DNA of 7,533 nt from contig CAZVJA010000244.1 in assembly GCA_964626885.1 (NCBI GenBank), forward strand, positions 1-7,533, written 5' to 3'. Below the pieces are notes generated by a model. The model saw nothing but the letters and a program-made list of their open reading frames with translations. It did no database searches and had not been told where the DNA came from. The translations under genes and the position numbers were made by a program. Of the stretch, positions 1-7,002 are shown one piece after another. The stretch comes from CAZVJA01 sp964626885 (GTDB lineage Bacteria; Planctomycetota; Planctomycetia; Planctomycetales; Planctomycetaceae). Numbering within the stretch: position 1 is the stretch's first letter; every line of letters starts with the position of its first letter.

Positions 1-1
1 C

Positions 2-634
2 GATCCCGAAATCGCCACGCGGATCAGTCAGTACGAGATGGCTTTCCGAATGCAGACCAGCGTGCCGGAATTGATGGACGTCCGCAACGAGCCGAAGCAT
101 GTTCTCGACCTTTATGGAACTCAGGGAGGAGACGGCACTTTCGCGTCGAACTGTCTGCTGGCCCGCCGGCTCGTCGAGCGCGGCGTCCGCTTCATTCAGC
201 TTTATCACCGAGATTGGGACCATCACGGTGCGGTGAAGCAGCACGTCGCCGGCAGCGCGGCTGAGGTCGATCGGGGTATCGCGGCGCTTATCATCGACCT
301 CAAGCGGCGCGGGTTGCTCGACGACACGATCATCGTGTTCGGCTCGGAGTTCGGACGCACTCCGATGGCCCAGGGGAACGGACGCGATCACCACCTTGCG
401 GGATTCACCATGTGGTTCGCAGGCGGTGGATTCAAGGGGGGATCAAACTACGGTGCTACTGACGAGCTCGGCTACCGCGCAACGGAAAACCGTGTCTCCG
501 TTCACGATGTGCATGCGACGCTGCTACATCTGCTCGGCATCGATCACATGCGGTTCTCGGTGAAGTCGCAAGGACTCGATGCGCGGCTCACCGGAGTCGA
601 GCCCTGCCGAGTGTTGATGGAAGTGCTGTCGTAA
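2..634 (+). CDS. DUF1501 family protein, C-terminal part (5' end outside window)
   Basis: The reading frame is open from base 2, before the first ATG at 38, and the codons before that ATG already read as family sequence (DPEIATRISQYEM, compared with ARIQSYELAARMQ in the neighbouring paralogue). The true start therefore lies upstream of the window and about 210 C-terminal residues are visible. DUF1501 proteins are exported and have an alkaline phosphatase/sulfatase-like fold. Their substrate is unknown. Visible family motifs are ARRLVERGVRF (near 163-192), WDHHG (near 217-231), GSEFGRTP (near 341-364), GRDHH (near 379-393), the glycine-rich WFAGGGFKGG (near 415-443), TDELGYRA (near 460-482) and HATLLHLLGI (near 512-541). 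The His/Asp/Glu clusters are the likely metal or catalytic ligands, inferred from the fold. The gene is complete at its 3' end (TAA at 632-634) and converges on a second DUF1501 gene. The usual partner, a PSCyt1/DUF1549/DUF1553 gene, would be expected upstream, outside the window. Confidence 0.9.
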   Translation, partial: DPEIATRISQYEMAFRMQTSVPELMDVRNEPKHVLDLYGTQGGDGTFASNCLLARRLVERGVRFIQLYHRDWDHHGAVKQHVAGSAAEVDRGIAALIIDLKRRGLLDDTIIVFGSEFGRTPMAQGNGRDHHLAGFTMWFAGGGFKGGSNYGATDELGYRATENRVSVHDVHATLLHLLGIDHMRFSVKSQGLDARLTGVEPCRVLMEVLS

Positions 635-653
635 TGCGTTTTCCGCGTTACGA
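629..653. terminator. Hairpin spanning both stop codons of two convergent genes
   Basis: The ten bases 629-638 (tcgtaatgcg) can pair with 644-653 (cgcgttacga) around the 5-base loop ttttc. All ten positions pair in plus-strand RNA, counting one G-U pair at 635/647. In minus-strand RNA that position is an A-C mismatch, leaving nine pairs. The stop codons of both flanking genes (632-634 + and 648-650 -) lie inside the stem. Its place between convergent genes suggests a bidirectional terminator or a barrier protecting both transcript 3' ends. Neither side has a run of U, so it is not a textbook intrinsic terminator. Confidence 0.5.
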
Positions 654-2090
654 AGCCATCGGCCGGGCGAGAATGTTTTGCACGATCTGCCCCGGCTGCC
701 CTTCCATCAGGCTTCTTGCTCCGGTAGGACGGGCAAACGTCACCTGCGACTGTTCCAGCCCGAACAAATGCAGTAGCGTCGCGTGGTAGTCGTAATGGTT
801 CACGATGTCCGCGACGGCTTTGTGCCCCAGTTCGTCCGTCTGGCCATGCACACAGCCCCCCTTGATGCCGCCACCAGCCAGCCACATGCTGAAACCGTGG
901 GTGTTGTGGTCACGGCCGATGTTTTTCTCGTTCTGAATCACAGGCAGGCGTCCCATCTCGCCTCCCCAATGAACCAGGGTGGTGTCGAGCAAGCCAAGCT
1001 GCTTCAGATCAGCAACCAGCGCAGCCGCAGGCTGGTCGGTCTTTCGGCAGACATCCGGCAAACCATGGGTGATACCGCCATGATGGTCCCAGGTCTGGTT
1101 GCCGGTGAAGATCTGCACAAACCGGACTCCTCGTTCGACCAACCTGCGGGCGATGAGGCAGCGAGAGCCATAATCGCGCGTCACTGGATCGTCGATCCCG
1201 TATAGCCGATGGACCGCTTTGCTCTCGCGCGTGAGATCGAGCGACTCTTTCGCGGCGACTTGCATGCGGGCCGCCAGTTCGTAACTTTGAATCCGCGCCG
1301 ACAGATCCTGCTCGTTGGGATGCCGATCCAGATGTTCCTGGTTGACGCGCTGCAGATACGACAGAAATCGTTCTTGCGCCGGGCCGCTTAAGTCGGCCGG
1401 TGGATCAAGATTGAGAATTCGTGGTTCCTGCGGGCGGACCACCGTCCCTTGATACAACGACGGCAGCCAACCGTTCTGCCAATTCTCCACTCCGAGCACC
1501 GGCAGCCCTCCTGGATCGGTGAGGACGACAAACGCCGGCAGATTCCGGCTCTCGGAACCGAGGGCGTAGGTCAGCCAGGAGCCGAGCGCCGGCCGGCCAG
1601 GCGTAATTAGGCCGGTGTTGAGCGCGTTGATGGATTGGCCGTGGTTGTTGACACCGGTGCGCATCGAGCGGATGAGGCAGATGTCGTCAGCAACCCGGCC
1701 GAGATACGGCAGGAGTTCGCTGAGCTCCATGCCGCAGTCGCCGTGCCGGTGAAACTTCCAGGGGCAGCCGAACAGCTTGGCGCTCGCTTCGGCAGCGTTG
1801 TCGTACTGGATGTCACCGGTGAAATCCTGCATGTGTCGCTTCGTGAGTTCCGGCTTGGGATCGAACAGGTCGATATGGCTCGGTCCCCCCTGCATGAACA
1901 TCGAAATCATCGCCCGCGCTTGCGGCTCGCGAGAAGGTGCACGTTGCTGGAGATCGTACGTCACCCGCTCGAGGGTGGGCTTGGAAGGGACTGCCCGTGC
2001 TTCGTCCTGCTTCGACAGCCAGGCAACCGCGAGACTTCCCAAACCGAAGGCCTGCTGCGTCAGAAAGTGGCGGCGAGTGAAATGCGACAT
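648..2090 (-). CDS. DUF1501 family exported protein with Tat signal
   Basis: This is a complete 480-residue DUF1501 protein, a normal length for the family. The N-terminus has a twin-arginine motif (TRRHFL, residues 5-10), a hydrophobic stretch (about 12-25) and a possible signal peptidase site after ARA (31-33), so export of a folded protein by Tat is expected. Family motifs in order are MFMQGGPSHIDLFDPKP (64-80; D74 and D77 are candidate metal ligands), NNHGQS (148-153), ARRLVERGVRF (314-324), WDHHG (334-338), GGEMGRLP (376-383), GRDHN (392-396), WLAGGGIKGG (403-412), TDELGHKA (418-425) and HATLLHLFGL (436-445). The fold is alkaline phosphatase/sulfatase-like; the substrate is unknown. The gene begins 13 bp after the stop of the upstream PSCyt1/DUF1549/DUF1553 gene and is probably co-transcribed with it. 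No clear Shine-Dalgarno precedes the ATG, so translation may depend on coupling or on leaderless-style initiation. GGEMGRLP departs from the GSEFGRTP form seen in the convergent paralogue. Confidence 0.93.
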   Translation of the reverse strand: MSHFTRRHFLTQQAFGLGSLAVAWLSKQDEARAVPSKPTLERVTYDLQQRAPSREPQARAMISMFMQGGPSHIDLFDPKPELTKRHMQDFTGDIQYDNAAEASAKLFGCPWKFHRHGDCGMELSELLPYLGRVADDICLIRSMRTGVNNHGQSINALNTGLITPGRPALGSWLTYALGSESRNLPAFVVLTDPGGLPVLGVENWQNGWLPSLYQGTVVRPQEPRILNLDPPADLSGPAQERFLSYLQRVNQEHLDRHPNEQDLSARIQSYELAARMQVAAKESLDLTRESKAVHRLYGIDDPVTRDYGSRCLIARRLVERGVRFVQIFTGNQTWDHHGGITHGLPDVCRKTDQPAAALVADLKQLGLLDTTLVHWGGEMGRLPVIQNEKNIGRDHNTHGFSMWLAGGGIKGGCVHGQTDELGHKAVADIVNHYDYHATLLHLFGLEQSQVTFARPTGARSLMEGQPGQIVQNILARPMAS

Positions 2091-2103
2091 GGCAGAAACC
2101 TGG

Positions 2104-4770
2104 TCAATCCACGTAGAGAAATGTGTTCGAGATCATCAAGGCATGGCAGAGATTCGCCAGCGCGAGGTGAGCGCGGTCCGGCGGAACAATTGTTTTCGGA
2201 TCAGTCTTGGCGTCAGTCTTTGGATCGGCGGAAGCCTGCTTCTCCAGATCGTGCGTCTGTTCGGTCAGGAAATTTAAACCGGTTTGAATCTCAGCCTCGG
2301 ACGGTTTTCTCGCGAAGATCAGCTTCCAAGCCCTTTCAAACCGCGCTGCCGCATCCAATCCCGGTTCACGTTCGATCCGGCGGGCGAGTTCCAAGGCCTG
2401 CTGATGGACGAACTCGCTATTCATCATCAGGAGCGACTGCGGGGCGACCGTCGATGAAGTTCGCCGTTCGCAGTTGGGTGACATCAACGGCGCATCGAAC
2501 GGTTCCAGCATCCCCAGAGGCATCGATCGCTTGTACTGCACGTAAATACTGCGGCGAAACTCATCCTCACCCAGCGGAATGACCGTGCCGGTCGGTCGGC
2601 CGGCGGAATCGCGCGTATCGACCCCGACCACAATCTGGCCGACTTCATCCGGCATGATCGGCACCGGTTTGCCGAACATTTTGTGCGACATCCGGCCGCT
2701 GAGCGAAAGCAAAGCATCACGAATGGTCTCGGCTTCGAGCCGGCGGACCGGCATGCGGCCCAGCAGTCGATTGTCGGGATCGACGGCATCAAGCTCGTCA
2801 CGGTGAACCGACTCTTGTCGACACACAGTTGATTTCAAGATCATCCGGTGCAGACGTTTCAGCCGCCAACCGCCGCGCATGAATTCGTCGGCCAACCAGT
2901 CGAGCAATTCGGGATGAGACGGGCGTTCTCCCAGCGCCCCGAAGTCCCCGGGTGTCGCCACCAACCCTCGGCCAAAATGATGCATCCAAATGCGATTGAC
3001 GAGGACACGGGCGACGAGCGGATGTTTGCCGTCGGTGAGATGCCGAGCATAAGCCAACCGACGGCCGCTGGTGGGAATCGACGGGTCGTCAGTTGGGATT
3101 TTGAAGTCAGATGTGTTAAGCACGGCCAATTCCCCAGGCGTGACTTCTTGCCGTTCCTGTCGGAAATCCCCGCGGAAGAAGAGCTTCGTGGGCGGAAGGT
3201 GCCCCGGGACTTCCGTCAGGCAATGGACATTGTCGTCGGGCGGACGTTTCTTGCGTGTAGCCTCGGTCAGCTCATCCCATTTCTTGTTGAAGCCGATCAG
3301 CCGATCCGGGAGATAGAGATAGACTGATCCGCGATCGACATTCAGAAAGGGGTATTGTTTGATAAGCTGCTGCTGTTCCGGCGTTCGCTTGTCGGCGGCG
3401 GTTTCGCGCGCGGCCTTGGCGGCAGGTTGAACGTCCGCCGGGAGCTTCGCCAATTCCTGCGCGAAGGTTTCCGCGACAATACGATCGAGTTCGGTATCTC
3501 GCTGATTTGAGATGTTCTTCAATTCTTCCTCGGCGGCAGCGACTTGGTGACGGATGTCGTCCGTCCAAAGCGACACAAGCCGCGCGCCGGGAGCCCGCCA
3601 GTTATGCCAATCGTACGCCGGAGCAAACAGGGCGCGCATCCGGTAGTAGTCGGTCTGCGTGATCGGATCGTAGCGATGCGTGTGACATTGTGCGCAACCG
3701 ACCGTCATGCCAAGCACAGACGTGGAGACGATTTTGATCGTTTCCGCGATAACGTCGTTGCGGGCGACATCCTGATCGACATTGGAATCGCCAGTCCCAT
3801 CCGGTCCCATTCTCAGAAACCCGGTGGCGATCAGGCAGTCCGCCTGCTCGGGTGTGAGGTTTGCATACGGAGGAGTGAGAAGTTCATCCCCGGCAAGTTG
3901 CTCAACAAGAAACTGGTCCCAAGGTTTGTCGTCATTTAATGAACGGACGACATAGTCGCGATATTTGAATGCCCAGGGACGCTCGGGATCCTTATCGCTG
4001 TAGCCGTCGCTATCGGCATAGCCGGCGACGTCAAGCCAGTGCCGCCCCCAGCGTTCGCCGTAAGCAGGAGATGCGAGCAGTTCGTCGACGAGCCGGTCGT
4101 ATGCGTCTTCCGAGGGGTCATTCACAAAACGATCAACTTCCTCGGGAGATGGGGGCAGGCCGATGAGGTTGAAATACAGGCGGCGGATCAGTGTCACACG
4201 ATCAGCCTGCGGACTGAAACTCACACCCGCACGTTCCAGACGCTCCAGCAGAAACGCATCGACCGGTGTCCGCACCAATTCGGAATGTTGCACGGCGGGG
4301 ACAGGCGGACGTCGAATGGGCTGCAATGACCAGTGGGCTCGCTCTTCGTCCGTGAAGGCATCGGCGTCAGTCAGCTTCTCCGGTTCTGGACGTGCGACTG
4401 GCGCACCGGCATCGATCCAAGCAGCGATCGTTTCGAGTTCCGCGGACGAAACCTTCTTCTTGCCGGGGGGCATCTCCCCCGCAGCCATGCGCTCGTAGAG
4501 CAAGCTCTCAGAATGCTTCCCAGGCACAACAGCTGGCCCTGAGTCTCCTCCTTTGAGCAGGAATCTCGCCAATCGCGTATCGAGCCCTCCTTTGACTTCC
4601 TGATCATCTTCGCCGTGACAATGCCAACAATGCGCCTTCAGAATCGGGCGGACGCTGCTCTCGAAGGTAACGCCTTTGGGCGCGGCGTCTCCCGCGGAAA
4701 GCGAGAGGGGCGCAAACCATGCGAAAATCGTCGCAGCCAAACCGGAATGAATGAGGGCAAAACGGAACAT
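2104..4770 (-). CDS. PSCyt1/DUF1549/DUF1553 exported cytochrome-like protein
   Basis: The protein has 888 residues and all three domains of the planctomycete family. A Sec-type signal peptide occupies residues 1 to about 26 (hydrophobic 9-24, likely cut after LSA). PSCyt1 spans about 36-125, with a c-type haem motif CWHCH (C48, C51, H52) and M100 in EMPPGKK as the probable distal ligand. DUF1549 (PSCyt2) spans about 165-385 and contains RRLYFNLIGLPPSPEE (196-211), ERWGRHWLDVAGYADSDGY (239-257) and a second CxxCH in GCAQCHTHRYDP (C359, C362, H363). A charged helical linker covers about 403-470. DUF1553 (PSD1) spans about 570-888 and contains PLVARVLVNRIWMHHFG (584-600), RRLEAETIRDALL (676-688) and the usual ending CHALMISNTFLYVD. 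The protein should bind haem outside the cytoplasm and probably acts with the DUF1501 protein encoded 13 bp downstream. The reaction is unknown. The ATG at 4770 is chosen because it directly precedes the signal peptide; no Shine-Dalgarno is visible. A lysine/threonine-rich repeat (849-860) interrupts the DUF1553 end. Confidence 0.95.
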   Translation of the reverse strand: MFRFALIHSGLAATIFAWFAPLSLSAGDAAPKGVTFESSVRPILKAHCWHCHGEDDQEVKGGLDTRLARFLLKGGDSGPAVVPGKHSESLLYERMAAGEMPPGKKKVSSAELETIAAWIDAGAPVARPEPEKLTDADAFTDEERAHWSLQPIRRPPVPAVQHSELVRTPVDAFLLERLERAGVSFSPQADRVTLIRRLYFNLIGLPPSPEEVDRFVNDPSEDAYDRLVDELLASPAYGERWGRHWLDVAGYADSDGYSDKDPERPWAFKYRDYVVRSLNDDKPWDQFLVEQLAGDELLTPPYANLTPEQADCLIATGFLRMGPDGTGDSNVDQDVARNDVIAETIKIVSTSVLGMTVGCAQCHTHRYDPITQTDYYRMRALFAPAYDWHNWRAPGARLVSLWTDDIRHQVAAAEEELKNISNQRDTELDRIVAETFAQELAKLPADVQPAAKAARETAADKRTPEQQQLIKQYPFLNVDRGSVYLYLPDRLIGFNKKWDELTEATRKKRPPDDNVHCLTEVPGHLPPTKLFFRGDFRQERQEVTPGELAVLNTSDFKIPTDDPSIPTSGRRLAYARHLTDGKHPLVARVLVNRIWMHHFGRGLVATPGDFGALGERPSHPELLDWLADEFMRGGWRLKRLHRMILKSTVCRQESVHRDELDAVDPDNRLLGRMPVRRLEAETIRDALLSLSGRMSHKMFGKPVPIMPDEVGQIVVGVDTRDSAGRPTGTVIPLGEDEFRRSIYVQYKRSMPLGMLEPFDAPLMSPNCERRTSSTVAPQSLLMMNSEFVHQQALELARRIEREPGLDAAARFERAWKLIFARKPSEAEIQTGLNFLTEQTHDLEKQASADPKTDAKTDPKTIVPPDRAHLALANLCHALMISNTFLYVD
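2191..2226 (-). repeat. In-frame DPKT/DAKT short tandem repeat in DUF1553
   Basis: Codons 849-860 of the cytochrome-like protein read DPKT, DAKT, DPKT: three consecutive 12-base units differing by one residue. They are followed by IVPPDRAHLALANLCHAL, which returns to family sequence. The repeat lies in a predicted surface loop between two helices of the DUF1553 domain. It is a low-complexity expansion that keeps the frame and is probably tolerated rather than functional. Confidence 0.7.
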
Positions 4771-4818
4771 GGCGAGATTTCAGGCAGGATCAAGGGGGGG
4801 TAGAAAAGCAGTCTTTCC

Positions 4819-4847
4819 ATTATCACCTGTCGACGGCCCAGTCTCAA
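4819..4847 (-). promoter_or_regulatory. Sigma70-type promoter for the cytochrome/DUF1501 operon
   Basis: On the minus strand, TTGAGA (4847-4842) and GATAAT (4824-4819) are separated by exactly 17 bases. Each hexamer matches the sigma70 consensus at five of six positions. Transcription would start near 4812, giving a leader of about 42 nucleotides before the ATG at 4770. The match is seen directly; use by the host's vegetative sigma factor is inferred. Confidence 0.6.
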
Positions 4848-4863
4848 TACCAAGATTGCATCA

Positions 4864-4877
4864 GGGAAGATCTTCCC
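4864..4877. promoter_or_regulatory. Perfect 14-bp palindrome, candidate operator
   Basis: GGGAAGATCTTCCC is a perfect palindrome. It lies 17-30 bp upstream of the -35 hexamer, near -52 to -65 relative to the inferred start site, which is where activators of sigma70 promoters commonly bind as dimers. No regulator gene is present in the window, so the ligand and even the function are inferred. As a hairpin it has no loop, so a DNA-binding site is more likely than an RNA structure. Confidence 0.35.
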
Positions 4878-5121
4878 GACCCTTCGACTGCCGGAACTTG
4901 TGAACAAAATAACGTTCCACCCGTCCGACACCACACCCGCTGGTCAAACACGTTACCGAGTGCGAATGATCGCCGCGTATGCGATGGCTTTGACGCAACG
5001 TATGAATCGAAGAAGTCGAGTGTATCGCGAATGACGATTCAAAAGAGAGCAGCGACGCGACCGCAATCATTTTCGCTGCACTCCCATCAGTCGTGGTTTT
5101 GCGGCAATTCCTCGGGGCTCC

Positions 5122-7002
5122 TCAGGCGTCTTTCAACAACTCCAGTGATTCCCAGCGAGAATAGGCAGTCTGTAATTGCTCTTGCAGTTCTTCAAGCCGC
5201 TTGTTGACCCGACTGATCTCGGAACCTGCCTGCTGGTAGAACGAGGGCTCCGCGAGTTTGGCGTGTAACGCTGCTTGTTCCGACTCCAGGGTTTCGATCA
5301 TCTCCGGGAGCGCCGCCAACTCGCGCTGTTCTTTGTAGTTGAGCTTGCGCGGCCGCTCTCGTTTGGAGCGGACAGGCTCCGGTTTTGAAGCCTGCTTTGG
5401 TGAAGACTCCTCACCGGCGGACTTCTGACGGAGCCAGTCATCGTACCCGCCGGCATATTCCCGAACTTGACCCTCCCCTTCGAAGACCAGCGTGCTCGTC
5501 ACTACGTTATTCAGAAACGTACGGTCATGACTCACCAGCAGCAACGTCCCTGGAAAATCGACCAGCAGCCCCTCCAGCAGTTCCAAGGTTTCGCTGTCCA
5601 AATCGTTCGTCGGCTCATCGAGCACCAAAACATTCGCGGGGCGCGTGAACATTCGTGCGAGCAACAACCGATTCCGCTCTCCTCCGGAAATATACTTCAC
5701 CAGGCTCCGCGCCCGCTCGGGTGAGAATAAGAAGTCCTGTAGATAACCCAGCACGTGCCGCGACCGCCCATCAATCAGAACGGTGTCGTTTCCCTCTCCA
5801 ACAACATCCACGGCGGTCTGGTTTTCGTCGAGCTGCGCGCGGAGCTGATCGAAGTAGGCCACTTGCAGCTTTGTACCGAAACGGATTGTACCTTGTTCCG
5901 GCATAAGTTCCCCGAGCAGGATTCGCAACAGTGTCGTCTTCCCGGAGCCGTTCGGCCCAAGAATGCCGATCTTGTCCCCTCGGTAAATCGTCGTCGTGAG
6001 ATCCCGAACAACGCAACGTTCGCCGAAGTTATGGCAGATTCCCTTCGCATCAAGAACAAGGTGGCCCGAACGTTCCACATCCTGCGTCAGCAACCGAACC
6101 TGCCCCACCTGCGTTCTGCGGGCGCGACGTTCCTCGCGTAATCGCTCCAGAGCCCGAACGCGCCCCTCGTTGCGGGTTCGACGCGCTTTGATCCCCTGAC
6201 GTATCCAGGCTTCCTCCGCTGCCAGTTTTTTGTCGAACAACGCTTCCTGCTGTGCCTCGGCTTCGAGCGCCGCTTCTTTGCGAGCTAGAAAAGTTTCATA
6301 GTCGCAGGTCCAGTCCCAGAGCCGAGCCCGGTCCACCTCGATGATCCGCGTGGCCAGCCGCTGCAGAAATGTCCGGTCGTGTGTCACGAAGACGAGCGTT
6401 GGCGACTCACGCAGCAGATAATCCTCGAGCCAGCGGATCGAATCGAGATCCAGATGGTTGGTCGGCTCATCGAGCAGAAGAAGATCGGGCTCGCAAACGA
6501 GCGCGCGTGCCAGCAGAACGCGCCGCTTCATCCCTGACGACAGCGTATCAAACTTCGCGTGCGGATCGAGCTCCATTCGAGAAATTACGCTTTCAATCCG
6601 TTGACGCAGCTTCCAACCGACTTCCGCGTCGAGATGCCAGTGATCAAGTTCCGCTTCGCCGGCAGAATCTCCGTTTCCCGCCTCGGCCATCTGTGTTCGG
6701 AGACGCGCCGCGCGGATTCCCTGCTCGCCGAGTCCATGCGCCACCTCGTCAAAAACCGTGTGATCCATTCCTCGGGGAACTTCCTGGGCGAGCCGTGCGA
6801 TCCGCAGGCCGGGAGCTTGATCGATCGTGCCGGAATCCGGTTTCAGTTCCCCCTGCAGGAGCTTCATCAACGTCGATTTCCCGGTGCCGTTCCGGCCGGT
6901 CAGGCCGATCCGCTCCCCGGGCTGAATTTGCAGGCTGACATTTTCCAGAAGATTGGGGCCGCCATAACTGAAACAAATCTCCCGCAGTTCAAACCAAGCC
7001 AT
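5122..7002 (-). CDS. uup: ABC-F family ATPase, Uup type
   Basis: The product is a 626-residue ABC-F protein with two ATPase domains and no membrane segments, so it is cytoplasmic. ABC-F proteins act on the ribosome during translation; E. coli Uup is also linked to ribosome function and to precise transposon excision. Residues are counted from the chosen start. Domain 1 has Walker A GRNGTGKST (36-44), signature LSSGM (154-158), Walker B ending in D178-E179 and a switch histidine H208. The linker (about 228-308) contains the Uup-like WIRQGIKARRTRNEGRVRAL. Domain 2 has Walker A GPNGSGKTT (349-357), signature SGGERNR (439-445), D462-E463 and H492. A basic stretch followed by a coiled-coil C-terminal domain (about 538-626) marks it as Uup rather than EttA. 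The ATG at 7002 is chosen over the in-frame ATG at 7098: it has GAGG five bases upstream, and MAWFELREICFSYGG matches where family members begin. The first signature reads LSSG instead of LSGG. Confidence 0.93.
   Translation of the reverse strand: MAWFELREICFSYGGPNLLENVSLQIQPGERIGLTGRNGTGKSTLMKLLQGELKPDSGTIDQAPGLRIARLAQEVPRGMDHTVFDEVAHGLGEQGIRAARLRTQMAEAGNGDSAGEAELDHWHLDAEVGWKLRQRIESVISRMELDPHAKFDTLSSGMKRRVLLARALVCEPDLLLLDEPTNHLDLDSIRWLEDYLLRESPTLVFVTHDRTFLQRLATRIIEVDRARLWDWTCDYETFLARKEAALEAEAQQEALFDKKLAAEEAWIRQGIKARRTRNEGRVRALERLREERRARRTQVGQVRLLTQDVERSGHLVLDAKGICHNFGERCVVRDLTTTIYRGDKIGILGPNGSGKTTLLRILLGELMPEQGTIRFGTKLQVAYFDQLRAQLDENQTAVDVVGEGNDTVLIDGRSRHVLGYLQDFLFSPERARSLVKYISGGERNRLLLARMFTRPANVLVLDEPTNDLDSETLELLEGLLVDFPGTLLLVSHDRTFLNNVVTSTLVFEGEGQVREYAGGYDDWLRQKSAGEESSPKQASKPEPVRSKRERPRKLNYKEQRELAALPEMIETLESEQAALHAKLAEPSFYQQAGSEISRVNKRLEELQEQLQTAYSRWESLELLKDA

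Larger units (their letters stand above)
4771..5121. other. 351-bp intergenic region upstream of the cytochrome/DUF1501 operon
   Basis: I see no convincing gene here. The part nearest the operon carries a sigma70-type promoter (4819-4847) and a perfect palindrome (4864-4877). The middle carries a split direct repeat (4957-4969 and 5017-5034). A run of seven G on the plus strand (4794-4800; C7 in the transcript) falls in the predicted 5' untranslated region. No terminator with a U-run is visible behind the Uup stop at 5122. The size of the gap and the private promoter argue that the operon is transcribed independently of Uup. Confidence 0.6.

Noticed and set aside
38..634. Complete small protein starting at the ATG at 38
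   Set aside because: The frame is open to the window edge, and the codons before that ATG encode family sequence, so this is an internal Met of a truncated gene.
1635..2582. Long plus-strand open frame (315 codons) opposite the DUF1501 and cytochrome genes
   Set aside because: It lies entirely antisense to two well-recognised genes and resembles no protein family. It is a shadow of high-GC coding sequence.
4638..4934. 98-residue minus-strand open frame overlapping the start of the cytochrome gene
   Set aside because: It covers the promoter and the signal-peptide codons of the recognised gene in another frame and has no family resemblance.
4861..5070. Possible 69-residue minus-strand gene in the intergenic region
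   Set aside because: A weak GGGAG lies ten bases upstream, but the composition is not protein-like, no family is recognised, and the end runs through the palindrome next to the operon promoter.
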